Notes under the pieces: model-generated
The model's input: the letters and a program-made list of their open reading frames with translations, nothing else
Told to the model about the DNA's origin: nothing
Databases searched by the model: none
Program-made: the position numbers and the translations under genes
Shown here: positions 1 through 10,814 of the stretch, piece after piece
Layout of the letters: the number at the start of each line of letters is the position of its first letter
How positions within the stretch are numbered: position 1 is the stretch's first letter
Assembly (NCBI GenBank): GCA_963920635.1
Contig: OY987298.1
Span: forward strand, 130,581,735-130,645,734
Length of the DNA: 64,000 nucleotides
Reading direction: 5' to 3'
DNA from: Pseudeuparius sepicola
Lineage: Eukaryota; Arthropoda; Insecta; Coleoptera; Anthribidae

Positions 1-145
1 CAATACAAAATAGTTCGGCTGCAACTGCGTCTGCCTCTCGTCAAAAGATGGCGCTAGGCGCTACTATTACTACATATATTCAAACGTAATAATAATTTAA
101 CTCTTCACTCCTCGTATTTTTTCGGTATAATATTAGGTAATATTT

Positions 146-210
146 TGCTTATTTCGGGGGGGGGGGGGGGGGTTTGAACCCCCGAAACCCCCCCTTGGCT
201 ACGCCCGTGG
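146..210. repeat. Poly-G tract and fragment of a dispersed repeat
   Basis: A run of 17 G at 156-172 is followed by a short C-rich segment that can pair with it (GGGGTTTGAACCCCC, then CCCCCC at 187-192). The following words TTGGCTACGCCCGTGG resemble the GGCGTAGTC words seen in the fold-back elements at 1600 and 2217, so this is probably the end of an old mobile element. The homopolymer length may not be exact because such runs are hard to sequence. Confidence 0.45.
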
Positions 211-1444
211 AACACACCTAAACAACAACTGTTCTGTAATGATTGCAATGCACGCTTTTTGGTACCTTGCTTGCTTAAATGATGTTAATTTAAATACTTG
301 GTAATTACTTCTATAAAGTAATTTTTTAAAAGCATCTTTGGGAGTAAAAATATATTGGAAGAAACTGAACTGCCAAACTTTTACAAAGCTGATTTATTAG
401 AGTGCTTAACTAAGTTCTTATAAAACAGTTATATGCGCAAAACTAACAGAACCATTTAGTTCTACGCACTAAACCGACGTGTAGCAGTCGTATACGTTGT
501 ACTATAAACGTTTATAGAACAATAATTAAAAAAATATTTTATATACGTTCTATAATTTAGCTGAAAGAACGTTCTAAGAGTACAGAGCAAATTAGTTGCA
601 CACAGCAAAATGGTAATACTCGAGATGATATCACAGCAAATTAACTATTCTTAAGCACTTATAAAACATTAATAAAACTTTTCCGTTCGGTAAGAAAAAA
701 TTAATACAGCTACTTTGCTAGTTGGGTAGGTATAGAGACAGAAGCTATGCAAGCACTACTAGAGTTTTACTCTCACAGACCTTTCCACTAGGTTGTCATT
801 AAAAAAAAAACACAACATTCATCCATAAAACACCTGGGCCAAAGCAATGATTGTGAGCTTCATCTACTCGTTTCAAAAGTAATATATTTGGCCTGAGGGT
901 TGGGTATTGATTTTGTGAAGAAGTTATAGTGGAAAGAGAAGAAGTTATAGTGGAAAGAGAAGAAGTTCTAATCTTAAACCCGACCCCATAGGTACATGAG
1001 AAACTCATCTACCATGATCGCAAACTATTCAAGCAAGGCCCTGTTCCAACCGAGTGTAACCCGATTAACCCTTTTGCATCTCCTCTTACATTTGCATGCC
1101 TAGAGGAAAGTGGAGAGCTTGTTATCCGGCAGAGTGTGCTTGATTTTTGCTACCGTAAACCCAGGGAGGCTATTAGTAGCTTCTTTTGGTTTTATTTCTA
1201 ATTGAATTTGAGTCGTGAACTTTGAACGGCTTGGGCTCGTTGGGGATTAGGCGAGAAAAGGAACATCACACTTTGCTTATCAATAGAGAATAAGTTTAAT
1301 ACTGCAACTTTTATGGTTACATATCGCCATTATAATATTTTTTTATCAACATGTTTTGGTCTACATCATCAGACTTTCATTGGAATACAAGTACAGTTAA
1401 GTAGAATTGAAGAAACACGTAGAAGCTATCTGCAGATATAGATA
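211..1444. other. No gene recognised; AT-rich DNA
   Basis: No open frame longer than about 70 codons and no recognisable protein, RNA or transposon end was found, apart from a short tandem repeat at 919-967. Probably intergenic DNA or old repeat. Confidence 0.5.
919..967. repeat. 21-bp tandem repeat, about 2.3 copies
   Basis: The word AAGTTATAGTGGAAAGAG starts at 921 and again at 942, and a third partial unit (AAGTT) starts at 963, giving a 21-bp period. It is purine-rich on the + strand. Confidence 0.7.
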
Positions 1445-2429
1445 TAGTGTGACCGACTTAAAACCGGAACACCCCCATAAAACTTGAAAAAGTAATTGTC
1501 ATCGGATCGGATCGGTTTTTTAAACGATAGGGCATCAAAACTAGAAAACTAGAAAAGAAAAATTAAAATCATATTAGCGTTTTTTTTTATAAAATATCTG
1601 ACTACGCCACTGGATTGGGCATCCCTTATGTAGAATATAATGAAAAATAAAAATTCTATACTAAAATCGAGCAACTCTTACGCTTGGCGTAAACAAAAGC
1701 ACGTGCGTTAAGGTATTCGCCAGGGCCGCACTGAGGCACGACTTTTATTTAATCAAAATATTTCGGAAAAAATTATTGGCTTAATTAAAACATCGACAAA
1801 AATTATTTGTGGCAGTGTCTAAATAGCTGAAAACAACAAGATAAAACCGCATAACTACACTTTTGCGATCGAGTACGTCCCTGTTGTTATATGTTATAGC
1901 TATACCGACCAATCGCGGAACGTCTTTGAACACGTGGATTTATTTACGCCAGGCGTAAGGACTGCTCGATTTTAGTACAGTTTAACGTAGGTACTTTTTT
2001 TACAACTAATAGTAAGTAATACATATATCAATAGGTATACCAAATACAAAAACCCTAAAGTAAAAATTATGAGGTACGAAAAATTTATCTAAATAAATAG
2101 TGGATTAGCATAAAAAATAAAATTTCATTTTTACTTTAGGTTTTTTGTATTTAGCTACCTATATCTATTTTTAATAAAGCAAGTTACAGTTTCAATTGTT
2201 TTCAATCCCCATGCAGTGGCGTAGTCAGAATTTTTATAAAAAAAATGGCTAATAGATTTCTCTAATTTTGGCGCCAAAAATATGTCGTAGTACGCTTTGC
2301 TTTTTTGAAATAAATTGTGCCGTTTTTGCCTTAGAGTACAGTTTTTGATGCCCTATCGTAAAAAAACGAATCAGACGACAATTATTACAAATTTTATGGG
2401 GTTGTTCCGGTTTTAAGTGGGTCACACTA
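1445..2429. mobile_element. Fold-back DNA element about 985 bp, nested palindromes
   Basis: The left end (TAGTGTGACCGACTTAAAAC from 1445) is the near-perfect reverse complement of the right end (2410-2429). The match continues inward for about 100 bp, through a GATAGGGCATCAAAA block at 1527-1541 and its complement at 2345-2359, then through a GTGGCGTAGTC word at 2216 against GACTACGCCAC at 1600. Inside are two further palindromes: 1660-1695 pairs with 1940-1977 (TTACGCTTGGCGTAA-like), and 2030-2070 pairs with 2125-2168 (CCAAATACAAAAACC-like). TA at each end fits a TA target duplication. No transposase; non-autonomous. Confidence 0.7.
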
Positions 2430-2639
2430 CATATACACTATACAGTGTGTCTGGTTTTTCATGTTAACACCCCTGACAATCCAAGTAGGCTGGGGGAATT
2501 GAACGGGGCAATTTTTTATAGATATGTCCCTAAAAGGTCATTATTTTCGAAGTATTGGTTTGGCATTGCCGCAAAATCCAGAATTTTTAAAGGAGTGCGT
2601 TTTCCGAAAAAACATATTAGGCATTTTAGTTTCTCTGAT

Positions 2640-3052
2640 AACACTTTTAAAAACTGATAGAATATGTAGTACTGACTCAGTTCATAATCATCACCTTCAC
2701 ACGCGTTATGGAGCAAATCAAAATACATTATTGCCTAGAGTGGCTACTAGTAGACGACAGCGTTCCTTTGTATATGTTGGAAAGGGACTTTTTAATTCTT
2801 TACCCACTGAAATTAAAGCCAAAGCAAAACACAAATGTGGCAAGAAGGTATTAAAGAAATGGCTAATAGGGAATCCGTTCAAGGACTTTTCAGGTTCCAA
2901 GGTCCTAAAGTTAATGTTTAAAATACTTTTTGGTTTTTCTCCCTGCGGCTCTTGCATCTATCTTGTATCTGTCTGTCTATTCGGGTTTCTGATTTCACTG
3001 TTTGGAGGTTATCTGTTGGATTTATTGAATTGGTTAATTAATTAGTTAACTT
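2640..3052 (+). pseudogene. LINE reverse transcriptase, C-terminal fragment
   Basis: The open frame 2524-3045 contains, after about 45 codons derived from the host MITE, a segment with VHNHHLHTRYGANQN, LLPRVATSRRQRSF and GKGLFNSLPTEIK. This order (HN..TR, PR.....QRSF.Y.G..L.N.LP..I) is the conserved C-terminal tail that follows the thumb in CR1/Jockey-type non-LTR reverse transcriptases. The catalytic domain is absent, as expected of 5' truncation during target-primed reverse transcription. It lies inside the element 2443-4501 and is followed by its own 3' UTR and short tandem tail repeats. It is a different family from the LINE at 35171-39415. No function remains. Confidence 0.75.
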
Positions 3053-3299
3053 CAAGAATGGTTGTATAGCCACACACAGCTAGGCACTATTTTTTGTTCT
3101 TTGTTTTCTGATAAAGTAGGTAATTCAGTTGTTAATTTTTGTGTGTATCGTGCGAGCAGACAAGCTTCAAGATTAAGCATTGCAGGGCACACATAGAACA
3201 ATATATATATTTATATTTATTTGTATGCCTATATAAGTTCATTTATATTTATTTGTATGCCTATCTAAATTTATTAGTCTAGTAATAGTACATTGTGTA
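3053..3299 (+). repeat. 3' UTR of the LINE fragment with two 31-bp tandem units
   Basis: After the RT fragment the DNA is non-coding. At 3210-3272 two copies of a roughly 31-bp unit (TTATATTTATTTGTATGCCT core) stand head to tail. Short tandem units close to the 3' end are common in LINEs of this type. Confidence 0.5.
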
Positions 3300-3661
3300 C
3301 CTAGTAGGAAAAGCTGAACATTCCCGGACGACCGTAAAGATTGCCGAGGCGTAAGCCGAGACTGGCAATACGGAGTCGGGGAATGTGGCTTTTCCTACGA
3401 GGCATACATACTATTTTTCCGAAAATCGAAAATTACTCAAAGAACATAAATTATTACAATCAACTTGTTTTTAGTTTATAAATAACTGTAAGGAAATAAT
3501 ATTTCCTGCACCAATAATATTTCCTTACAGTACAAAAATAAATATTTCCTAACAGTTACTTTCCGTTGCCTGGCAACGACTAAGTGCAAGGAAATATTGA
3601 CTTTTTCTTTCAAAAATGTTATCAAAAATGTCAATATTTCTGATTGATTTTCGGAAAAATT
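3300..3661. mobile_element. Hairpin MITE cluster
   Basis: 3300-3330 (CTAGTAGGAAAAGC...ATTCCC) pairs with 3374-3402 (GTCGGGGAATGTGGCTTTTCCT). The loop contains an inner palindrome around GCCGAGGCGTAAGCCGAG. Directly after it, 3412-3430 (TTTTTCCGAAAATC) pairs with 3646-3661, and inside that lies a further hairpin 3487-3531 (CTGTAAGGAAATAATATTTC against its complement) and GTTGCCTGGCAAC at 3566. No coding capacity. Confidence 0.6.
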
Positions 3662-4386
3662 TCTTTATTTAAAATCTGACACCACAGCGATAATCAGGAC
3701 ACACCAAAACCCCCACTACCAAGTTTGAACAACACAAAAAATACAGGCAGTTCCATTCTGCAGGGAGTCAAAGTTGAGGAAAATAGAAATTTTAAAGCCA
3801 TCTGGCGGGTCAAGTGTGAATTACTTCGAAACCTGTTTAATGATCAACATGACCACTCACAGTGTTGACTTGTAAGGATCCAATAAAATATATATAACAA
3901 GATGTTCAACTCAATATACTGAATTTTTAAAACTTTATACTAGTCAAAAATCGAGTATTTCACATCCACCCCAGACACTATAACTAAAACGAACTAAGTC
4001 TAAAACATGCAGAAGCCTGCAACTCAGTAAGTCCATATGAGTTAAAATGACTGGTGTGTTATACAGGAAACGCACAGAAAACAATCTTAGACAGTGACTT
4101 TGTCACTGTTGGTTGGTTGTCATTTTTTAAAAAATAAATTACTTTTGTGTCTACTAATATCTTTTCAATAATTTCAGAGCATTCTAGACTCTTAGAAAGT
4201 TTCATAAAAATTCTGCATTTTGAGATGTCCCAGAGAAAAATACTTTGAATTGAATAGACTTACACCAACCCTTTGAATATTTCTATCGACCATCCCACTC
4301 TTTTGAAGTAATTCCATGGTACGCTTGACTCGCTATATGCCTTTTTTGCCCCTGCAGAATGGAACACCTTGTATATGTTTTGTTCA
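3662..4386. mobile_element. Interior copy of the 1.2-kb fold-back family (FB1)
   Basis: This stretch is collinear, with substitutions and small indels, with 58730-59500. Shared landmarks include TTTATTTAAAATCTGACACC, CCATTCTGCAGG, CATCTGGCG, ACCACTCACAGTGT, ATCCAATAAAATATA, AACGAACTAAGTCTAAAA, TTAGACAGTGACTTT and CTGCAGAATGGAA. It lacks the outer arms that carry the element's ends, so it is a truncated copy, now buried between the hairpins at 3300-3661 and the right arm of the 2443-4501 element. Confidence 0.8.
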
Positions 4387-4501
4387 ATGCCTAATATTGT
4401 TTTTCGAAAAACGCACAAATCTATAAAAATAATGCCCAGTTCAATTCCCACAGCCTATACTTAGATTTTCAGGGATATTAACATGAAAAACAGACGCACT
4501 G

Positions 4502-5579
4502 TATATACCCTTGAAAATGGTGGAAAAAAGGTGTTGCTCCCTTAAATCAAAAACAGTTATACCTAGTTCCAATAATTGCAACAATATATGCAAAGTTAGC
4601 CTCTTATAGCCAAAATTTGTCTAAACACCTTCTTCGACTAATGTTGTTTTTTTTCTTTTCAGGTATGTACCCAACTTTTGCATGAAGTTTTCACAATAAG
4701 TAAGTACGAATAATATCATGCACGTGGGAATTTTCTAAACCAAGTCTAACTAAGGTAAGAGAAAATGTCAAATTGGGGATGCGGTCAACGCCTGCTTAAA
4801 GAAAACTCTTTGACCTTTCCTTAAAAACCGGCTGGCATACGAAAAATTCAATTTGGCACACAAATTTTATACATGTTAAAATTATATTAAGAAACAAGTG
4901 AAAATAAACTCTTATACAGCTTGGAGAGCTCATTTATAGTCCGGATCCTACTGTTCTATGAAAGATAGGTCATTTTATTTATTTAATGTTATTGTATGTT
5001 ATTGATTTTGCACAAAAAATCATCCTGCACCCAGAAAAATTCAACTGAAACTGCGCAACTACATTTCTTCTGATATCTTATACAGAATGTAGGGACGACC
5101 AAAATATAAGGTCCTTTTTCATTAATCTGTCTTTTCTCCACACATTCAGATTAAAAACGTCCCAACCTTTATCACTGTTGGATTCGTCATGACAATGGGC
5201 TATCCAAAATACCATACCTAATATTGGAAGAGCTCCATCAAAAAAAATTATTTGACCGGTCACCGGTCTCTGTACCTACTAGATGCTCGCTGGAAAACAG
5301 AAAGGTTTATAATATGTTACTTGCATTAAAATAGGTAGGTATGTTCACCAAAATTTTAATTCAGCAGCTTGAGTATTTCCCAATCTCCGCAGTTTCGGGC
5401 TTTCCCATTCCCAAATGAATCACCCAACTAGGCAATGGACCAATACCGCAGACTGTAGTCTGCAAGATCTGCCAACTGTAACAGGTGAGAATATACAAAA
5501 ATATGCGATTGAAGCCTGGCGATTCATCGAGCTTTCCATCCATTACAATTAGCATATATTCTGTATAATATCAGAGGCC
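4502..5579. other. No gene recognised
   Basis: AT-rich DNA. The open frames of about 60 codons on either strand have no recognisable motif and are at chance length. Confidence 0.5.
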
Positions 5580-5840
5580 ATAACTTACGACGTCGACATT
5601 CCAACATTGTAATGCCGCATGTCGTTTTTGCCGGGTTTGGCTTAATCCGGGCGGCGACCCTTAGTATATGGACGTGTCTCGGCATTCACGAAATTACTCG
5701 AATTATCAACACGTCGCCATAAACGTTCGGGGCCGCCGCCGCTGTCATTTTGGTTAATGTGTCGACGGAGGGACACGCAGCCGAAGAGAATTAATTTTCT
5801 TTTACCGTTTGGTCTTTGAAAAAATCCTGTTACGCACGGG
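5580..5840. other. GC-richer island of unknown role
   Basis: Base composition rises sharply relative to the flanks (GGGCGGCGACCC at 5649, GGGGCCGCCGCCGCTGTC at 5729, GGAGGGACACGCAGCCG at 5767). An open frame of 94 codons on the - strand crosses it (5642-5926), but its predicted protein shows no family motif. A regulatory island or an untranslated exon is possible; nothing decides. Confidence 0.3.
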
Positions 5841-6307
5841 TGGAAAAGTTCTATCAGAAAAACAACATTAGCGAACGAGAGTATTTCTCGGTTGAAGTGT
5901 TGTTTTACAAAAAAATATATGGTCAATCCATTGACCGCAGAATATTTGGACTAAATGTTACTAAATGATACATTTCGTATAAGCTATTTTTCATTTAGAC
6001 TTCAGTACACAGGTACACAGGTTGATTCAGTCATGAAATTTAACCACACAGTTTGCGAGGTCTACTAAAAAGGAAAATAAGGTTTTTTTCTGCTTCTGCT
6101 TCAATGTCAACCATCAAGGTTGGCACTGGATAGCTATATGTTGCCAATTGTGGAAGGGGAAACTGAAGAAATAAGAAATACCTACCTTTCATGTGCATTT
6201 TTTGTGTATTCAGTCTTGCGGTTCTACAAAGGGCAAGCGTTATAACAGTTCAAACAACTTAAGAAAATGTATTCACATCATAAGCACTAGTATTTTCTTA
6301 TATGTAG
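5841..6307. other. No gene recognised
   Basis: AT-rich DNA without recognisable repeats or coding signal. Confidence 0.4.
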
Positions 6308-6440
6308 TATATTTCATTACGAGTCTGGAAATAAAGATTTTTCCGTGCGCGCGTGACAAATTTCCGTGTGAGGCGCAGCCGAACACGGGAAGTCATGCAA
6401 GCACGGAAAAATCTATTTCTGGACGTGTAATGAACGATAT
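6308..6440. mobile_element. Short hairpin element, 133 bp
   Basis: 6308-6352 (ATATTTCATTAC...AAAGATTTTTCCGTGC) pairs with 6397-6440 (GCACGGAAAAATCTATTTCT...GTAATGAACGATAT). The GC-rich loop carries TGTGAGGCGCAGCCGAACA, which resembles the GCCGAGGCGTAAGCCGAG loop of the hairpin at 3300-3402. A 93-codon open frame runs through it, but is explained by the palindrome. Confidence 0.65.
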
Positions 6441-6489
6441 TTTTTATTATGCTTCTTTGAAAACGGAAACTTAAAACATCTTATCGGCA

Positions 6490-7147
6490 TATTATAATAA
6501 ATTTCATTGACAAAAAATAAACAATGCAGAAAATATAGTGTTTGGTATGTATGATGCGTTTCCATGGTTACTTGGTTATTTCAAAGGTGCTTTGTTGTAA
6601 ATTAGGTAGTTATTGTCAGATAAGGTGAATAAAACGTCAAAAATATTACAGAAATGTATCTAAATATCGAAACACTTACGAATTAAAATACAAAATAGGT
6701 AGGTACACGTTAAATATCAGAGAGCATATAGAGTTTCTTAAATTTAGTTTACTTTGCTGTATATTTCTATTTTAAAGCCATATATTCGGTATTTTTATTC
6801 AGCGCACGGAAAGTTTTTCCATGCGCTGTTTCCGTGCGCTAGCAATAATGAAAGATGGGGTTTTTCGGGATAGCGCACGGAAACAGCGCATGGAAAAACT
6901 TTCCGTGCGCTGAATAAAAATACCGAATATATGGCTTTAAAATAGAAATATACGCAGCAAAGTAAACTATATGCTCTTTGATATTTAACATGTACCTATT
7001 TTGTATTTTAATTCGTAAGTGTTTCAATATTTAGATACATTTCTGTAATATTTTTGATGTTTTATTCACCTAAGCTGACAAACTAATTTACAATAGTTAT
7101 TTAACCGTATGCCGTATAGCTAATTCATGTCAATAAAATTATTATAA
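6490..7147. mobile_element. Fold-back element about 660 bp
   Basis: Two arms, 6490-6838 and 6873-7147, are reverse complements. Pairing is almost perfect near the centre (GCGCACGGAAA...TTCCATGCGCTG against CAGCGCATGGAAAAACTTTC, and the GAATAAAAATACCGAATAT segment) and looser toward the outer ends (ATTATAATAAATTTCATTGACA against its complement). The unpaired loop is about 33 bases. No protein. The CCGTGCGC words also occur in the hairpin at 6308-6440, so the two may be related. Confidence 0.75.
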
Positions 7148-8840
7148 AGTATTCTTAAAAAAGTAGTTCCCATTCCGTTTTAGTCCTGCGATAAAGTTTC
7201 GTTGATGTGAACTAACTGAGGTTGAATACCTAACCATTCCCAGAACAAAAGCAATTTTCGGGTTGTGGCGGTATAGCGTGCGGTAGGAAGGAACAGTACC
7301 GACTGTGTATAGGTCTGTGGTTCTCGCGACTGTGGCGACTAGGCGACTCGGTCTTGTCAATATCTTGAGTGCAGGAGTGGGGACCATGGCGTTTAGAGTT
7401 CCGCGATTCAAACTTTAGAGTGTTTTAATTTTGATGCATATTTGCACATTTTGTTAGCACCGTTGATATTTTCATTTAAGTCAAAGGTGTGGCAGTTTTA
7501 ATAATTTTGATAAGTTATTGCTTAGTTTAGGTTACCTATTATTTTGAAAAAATAAAAATAAAAAGAAATTTAACAACCTAGTTCGTCCTTATTCTTTGTG
7601 CCTTCTTATTATCACGTACGTTATTACCAAGAGTTTCCAATTATGCTCCAATGGCGGGTAATATAAACTTTGGCACTTTTTAAACAATTTTGCTTTATTG
7701 AAGTGGAGAGTGAAAAGTTACAGATAATACCTATGTAAATGAAGCTTGTATATGTAAATTATTAGTAACAAATCAACCGCAGCGGACAACGATCCCTTCC
7801 AAATGCATTTAATAGTTTATATATCGTCAATATTGCCGCTACTCCAGTCTCGTCAATAATTTAAGTTATTTTCCCATGCAAAGGGCTATTTCTTATTGAT
7901 TTCAACTATCCGATGGAGTTTCCATCTCGTCTGTTCTGCACCGTTAATATTTGATATGCAGAGCGATGAGCTTCATCCAGAATGTAATGTGTAATAGTTT
8001 CAGAACTTTATCTTGACCGGTTTTGTGGTCTTGGTAATTTGAGACCAAAACTCAAGAAAGTTTTAGGTATGTATCATTACTATAACAATATTTCAGGTTA
8101 AAAGGTAATTTTTGTCCAGAATGAAGATGAATAAAAAACATTATATTTTAAATAGGCAGGAAAGAAACACAAGATCGACATTAGAATGCGAAAAATAGTC
8201 ACTGAAATAATGTATCTTGATGCAGACGACCATGCCCAGGGGAGAAATTTTTTTGCATCAGAATCGTAAGACATGTATTTAGTTCACTTAATTACATGAC
8301 AAAGGTTAAGCAACTTAATTTAATTATTTATTATCGCCGAAGTGCCTACACGTGATACAATTTCAACATTGTCATGCATACCTAAAAATCTCATATTATG
8401 ATGCAAAATTGAGCGTTAAAGTTATACATTACACGGACCCTTATTGATTTTCAGGGGATTATAAACGGTATTCCTACATAATGTAACTAATGAAGCTCAT
8501 ATTTAGTACAAAGTTTGACCAAACCGTATTCATAAAGTTTCTCTTCCTACCTGGGATTATAGCAACTATTTGAGGATGTAGCCGGGGGCCTACGAAGCTT
8601 GTTAACTAACCCATTCACAGTCGCTGAGAGATCGGAACAAGAACCTTATTTCTAACCCTAACTGTACCGTCGAGAATGCCTTCAGCTGGATTGAGTTTCC
8701 AATACAAAGTATTTTGCTGTCTTGCCTCTGCACTATTTAATACACCTACAGGGTTTGGTTTTAAATTAATTTTTATTAATGGTTTAGATGTTTATGTTAC
8801 TTTATTGTTGTTTTTTTATAAATTACCTAAAAAATATATA
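7148..8840. other. No gene recognised
   Basis: About 1.7 kb without a supported feature. Open frames are short (under 90 codons) and lack family motifs. The region around 7230-7400 is somewhat richer in GC. Confidence 0.45.
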
Positions 8841-9272
8841 CAGTATGTCCACGGATGGGGTAAATAAGAGGACAAATATGGACCAAAAAGTGAAAGATAA
8901 GAAAAAATGTTATTCTTTATAAAAGTTTTTGCTTGCTTTAAAAATAAGATCCACGATGCCAAAAATTTGTTTTTTTGTAGAGGGTATGCAAAAAATATAA
9001 AAACGTAAAATTTCATGAAGAGTAAAGTTGGCTTTTTATAAATTTTAATGCAAAAGCTTAAATAAAAAACTTGTTTGAAATTTTAAAACAATTCTTATTC
9101 CAGATTTTCAAGGAAAAATTTGAATTTTCTAAATTACTCTTTTAAAACCGAAAGTCATATTCTGACCTTTTTATTTGATTACGCCATTGATAACTGTTAC
9201 TGTGACATATTTGTCAAAATAAGAACGATGTTGTCTTTATAGCAAAGAATATTTATAATCCAAAATCACAGA
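8841..9272 (+). repeat. Left terminal inverted repeat
   Basis: Reverse complement of 10383-10814 with scattered mismatches. Shared landmarks are GGGGTAAATAAGAGGACAAA, AAAAAGTGAAAGATA, AAGATCCACGATGCCAAAAA, GAGTAAAGTTGGCTTTTTAT and TTTTTATTTGATTACGCC. Confidence 0.9.
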
Positions 9273-10279
9273 AACGGCGAGAATAGTTATCGCAACGTTA
9301 TTGAGAAGTTTCAAGAAAAGTTTCCAAATGTACAATTATGCATAAGTTCAGTACATAGGTAAGTAATCAGATTTAAAAAAAAACTGGATCCGTTAATGAT
9401 TTAAAGAAGACGAAGAAAAGATACGACGAAAAACGAGAACGATGCTTCTACAGTATTAATTTTGCAATCTGTTGATGAAAATCCTATGCTGCCTTTAAAA
9501 AAAACGAGCCCAAAGTTTACAAATCTGTAAAAAAAGCCATATTCAAAATGTGTTGAAGGAAAATAAAATTTATCCCTTTAAACCAATTTTTAGCCATACT
9601 TTGGAAGATGGGGGACAGTTACAAACGCTTGGATTTTTGTTTGTGGGTCGATGATGAATGAATTCTAAATAACAACGTGAACTTTCATAAGCTGATAATG
9701 TTCTCAGATGAGTCAACCTTCAGTACAAACGGCACTGTAGCCTCTCAGCATGTGAGATACTGGAGTAGGAAAAACCCAGAGTTTAGAATTTCGAATCGCC
9801 GCCAGTATTTTAAAAAAGTAAATGTTTGGTGCGCCATTTCCTATTATGGGATTATAACATTTTTTGATAATACGTGTAACAGACATTCTTATTTGCATAT
9901 GCTGGAGTCATTTCTGTCAGAGAAGTTAGAAGAATTGCGTCTTCAATATCGCCAAAATATGTATTTTCAGCACGATGGATGTCCTGCCCATTATGCTACA
10001 GAAGTCAGGGATTGGCTCAATCGCAAATTTGGAAATCGATGGATGGGCCGAAATGGTCCAATTTTGTGGCCCCCTAGGAGTCCCGACTTGACAATTTGTG
10101 ATATGTTTCTATGGGGGCGCATTAAACAACTAACATATGAAAGACCCATTGAAAATAACGAAGAAGTTTTAAAGCAGAATTTTAAGAGCGATTTACTAGG
10201 AGAAATAAGAAGCAGCTTTAGCCATTTACGACGTCAGTTAGAAAGATGCGTAGAATATGGAGAAGTTTTTGAAAAATAA
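9273..10279 (+). pseudogene. Mariner-family transposase, N-terminus broken
   Basis: The product would cut and rejoin the element's own TIRs. The part 9677-10279 is open (200 codons) and carries the DDE/D catalytic core: FSDES with the first Asp at residue 11, VNVWCAI, FQHDGCPAHYATEVRDWLN with the second Asp at residue 100, and WPPRSPDLTICDMFLWG with the third Asp at residue 137 (36 residues between the last two). The upstream 400 bp encode, in shifting frames, the helix-turn-helix region: NSYRNVIEKFQEKFPN at about 9281-9328, then a linker ending FKPIFSHTLEDG-like before the open part. Several frameshifts and stops separate these, so no functional protein is possible. The W-P-P-R-S-P-D and LWG motifs are typical of insect copies of this group. 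Confidence 0.88.
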
Positions 10280-10382
10280 AAATAATGTGCCCCTAATTGT
10301 TTTAAAGTTTAATAAATTAAGAAATATTTCTCGAGTATTACAATTATTATTTAATATTCCATTAGTAATTTTATTTAACCTG

Positions 10383-10814
10383 TCTGTAATTTTGGATTAT
10401 AAATATTCTTTGCTCTAAAAACATCTTTCTTATTTTGACAAATACGCCACAGTTATCAAAGGTGTAATCAAATAAAAAGGTCAGTATATGACTTGGAAAA
10501 ATTTCGTTTTTAAAAGAGTAATTTAGAAATTTCAAATTTTTCCTTTAAAACCTGGAATAAGATTTTTTTTTTAATTTCAAACAAGTTTTTTATTTAACGT
10601 TTTGCATTAAAATTTATAAAAAGCCAACTTTACTCTTCATCAAATTTAACGTTTTTGTATTTTTTGCATACCCTGTACAAAAAAACAAATTTTTGGCATC
10701 GTGGATCTTATCTTTAAAGCAAGCAAAAACTTTTATAACGAATAACATTTTTTCGTATCTTTCACTTTTTGGTCCATTTTTGTCCTCTTATTTACCCCAT
10801 CCGTGGACATACTG
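10383..10814 (-). repeat. Right terminal inverted repeat
   Basis: Mirror of 8841-9272; it ends at 10814 with CATACTG, followed by TATATA. Confidence 0.9.

Larger units (their letters stand above)
2443..4501. mobile_element. TIR element with CAGTGTGTCTG ends, split by nested insertions
   Basis: The left arm 2443-2632 begins CAGTGTGTCTGG. The right arm 4387-4501, reversed, begins CAGTGCGTCTG, and both arms continue through TTTTTCATGTTAA, a GGGAATTGAAC block and a TTTTTCGAAAAA-like block. TATA follows the right end and TA precedes the left end. The original element was probably about 300 bp; the 1.75 kb between the arms is a LINE fragment, two hairpins and a piece of another fold-back family, all listed separately. 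The left arm keeps about 65 bp that the right arm lacks. Confidence 0.65.
8841..10814 (+). mobile_element. Mariner/Tc1-superfamily transposon with 432-bp TIRs
   Basis: The left terminus CAGTATGTCCACGGATGGGG at 8841 is mirrored by CCCCATCCGTGGACATACTG ending at 10814. Pairing continues inward to about 9272 and 10383, ending in GCAAAGAATATTTATAATCC and its complement. Both ends are flanked by TA (8839-8840 and 10815-10816), the target duplication of this superfamily. Between the arms is one decayed transposase gene. TIRs of more than 400 bp are long for mariner elements, which usually have about 30 bp. The arms have diverged from each other by substitutions and small indels, so the insertion is old. 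Confidence 0.92.

Noticed and set aside
165..185. GGTTTGAACCCC as a tRNA T-arm
   Set aside because: No cloverleaf can be drawn around it; the flanks are poly-G and poly-C of a repeat end.
2524..2640. N-terminal part of the open frame at 2524 as RT sequence
   Set aside because: These codons are the left arm of the TIR element (paired with 4387-4440), so the frame is a chance fusion with the RT fragment downstream.
5642..5926. 94-codon - strand open frame as a gene
   Set aside because: Covers a GC-richer patch where stop codons are rarer; the translation has no recognisable domain.
6193..6474. 93-codon open frame as a gene
   Set aside because: Most of it is the 133-bp hairpin at 6308-6440; the peptide has no motif.
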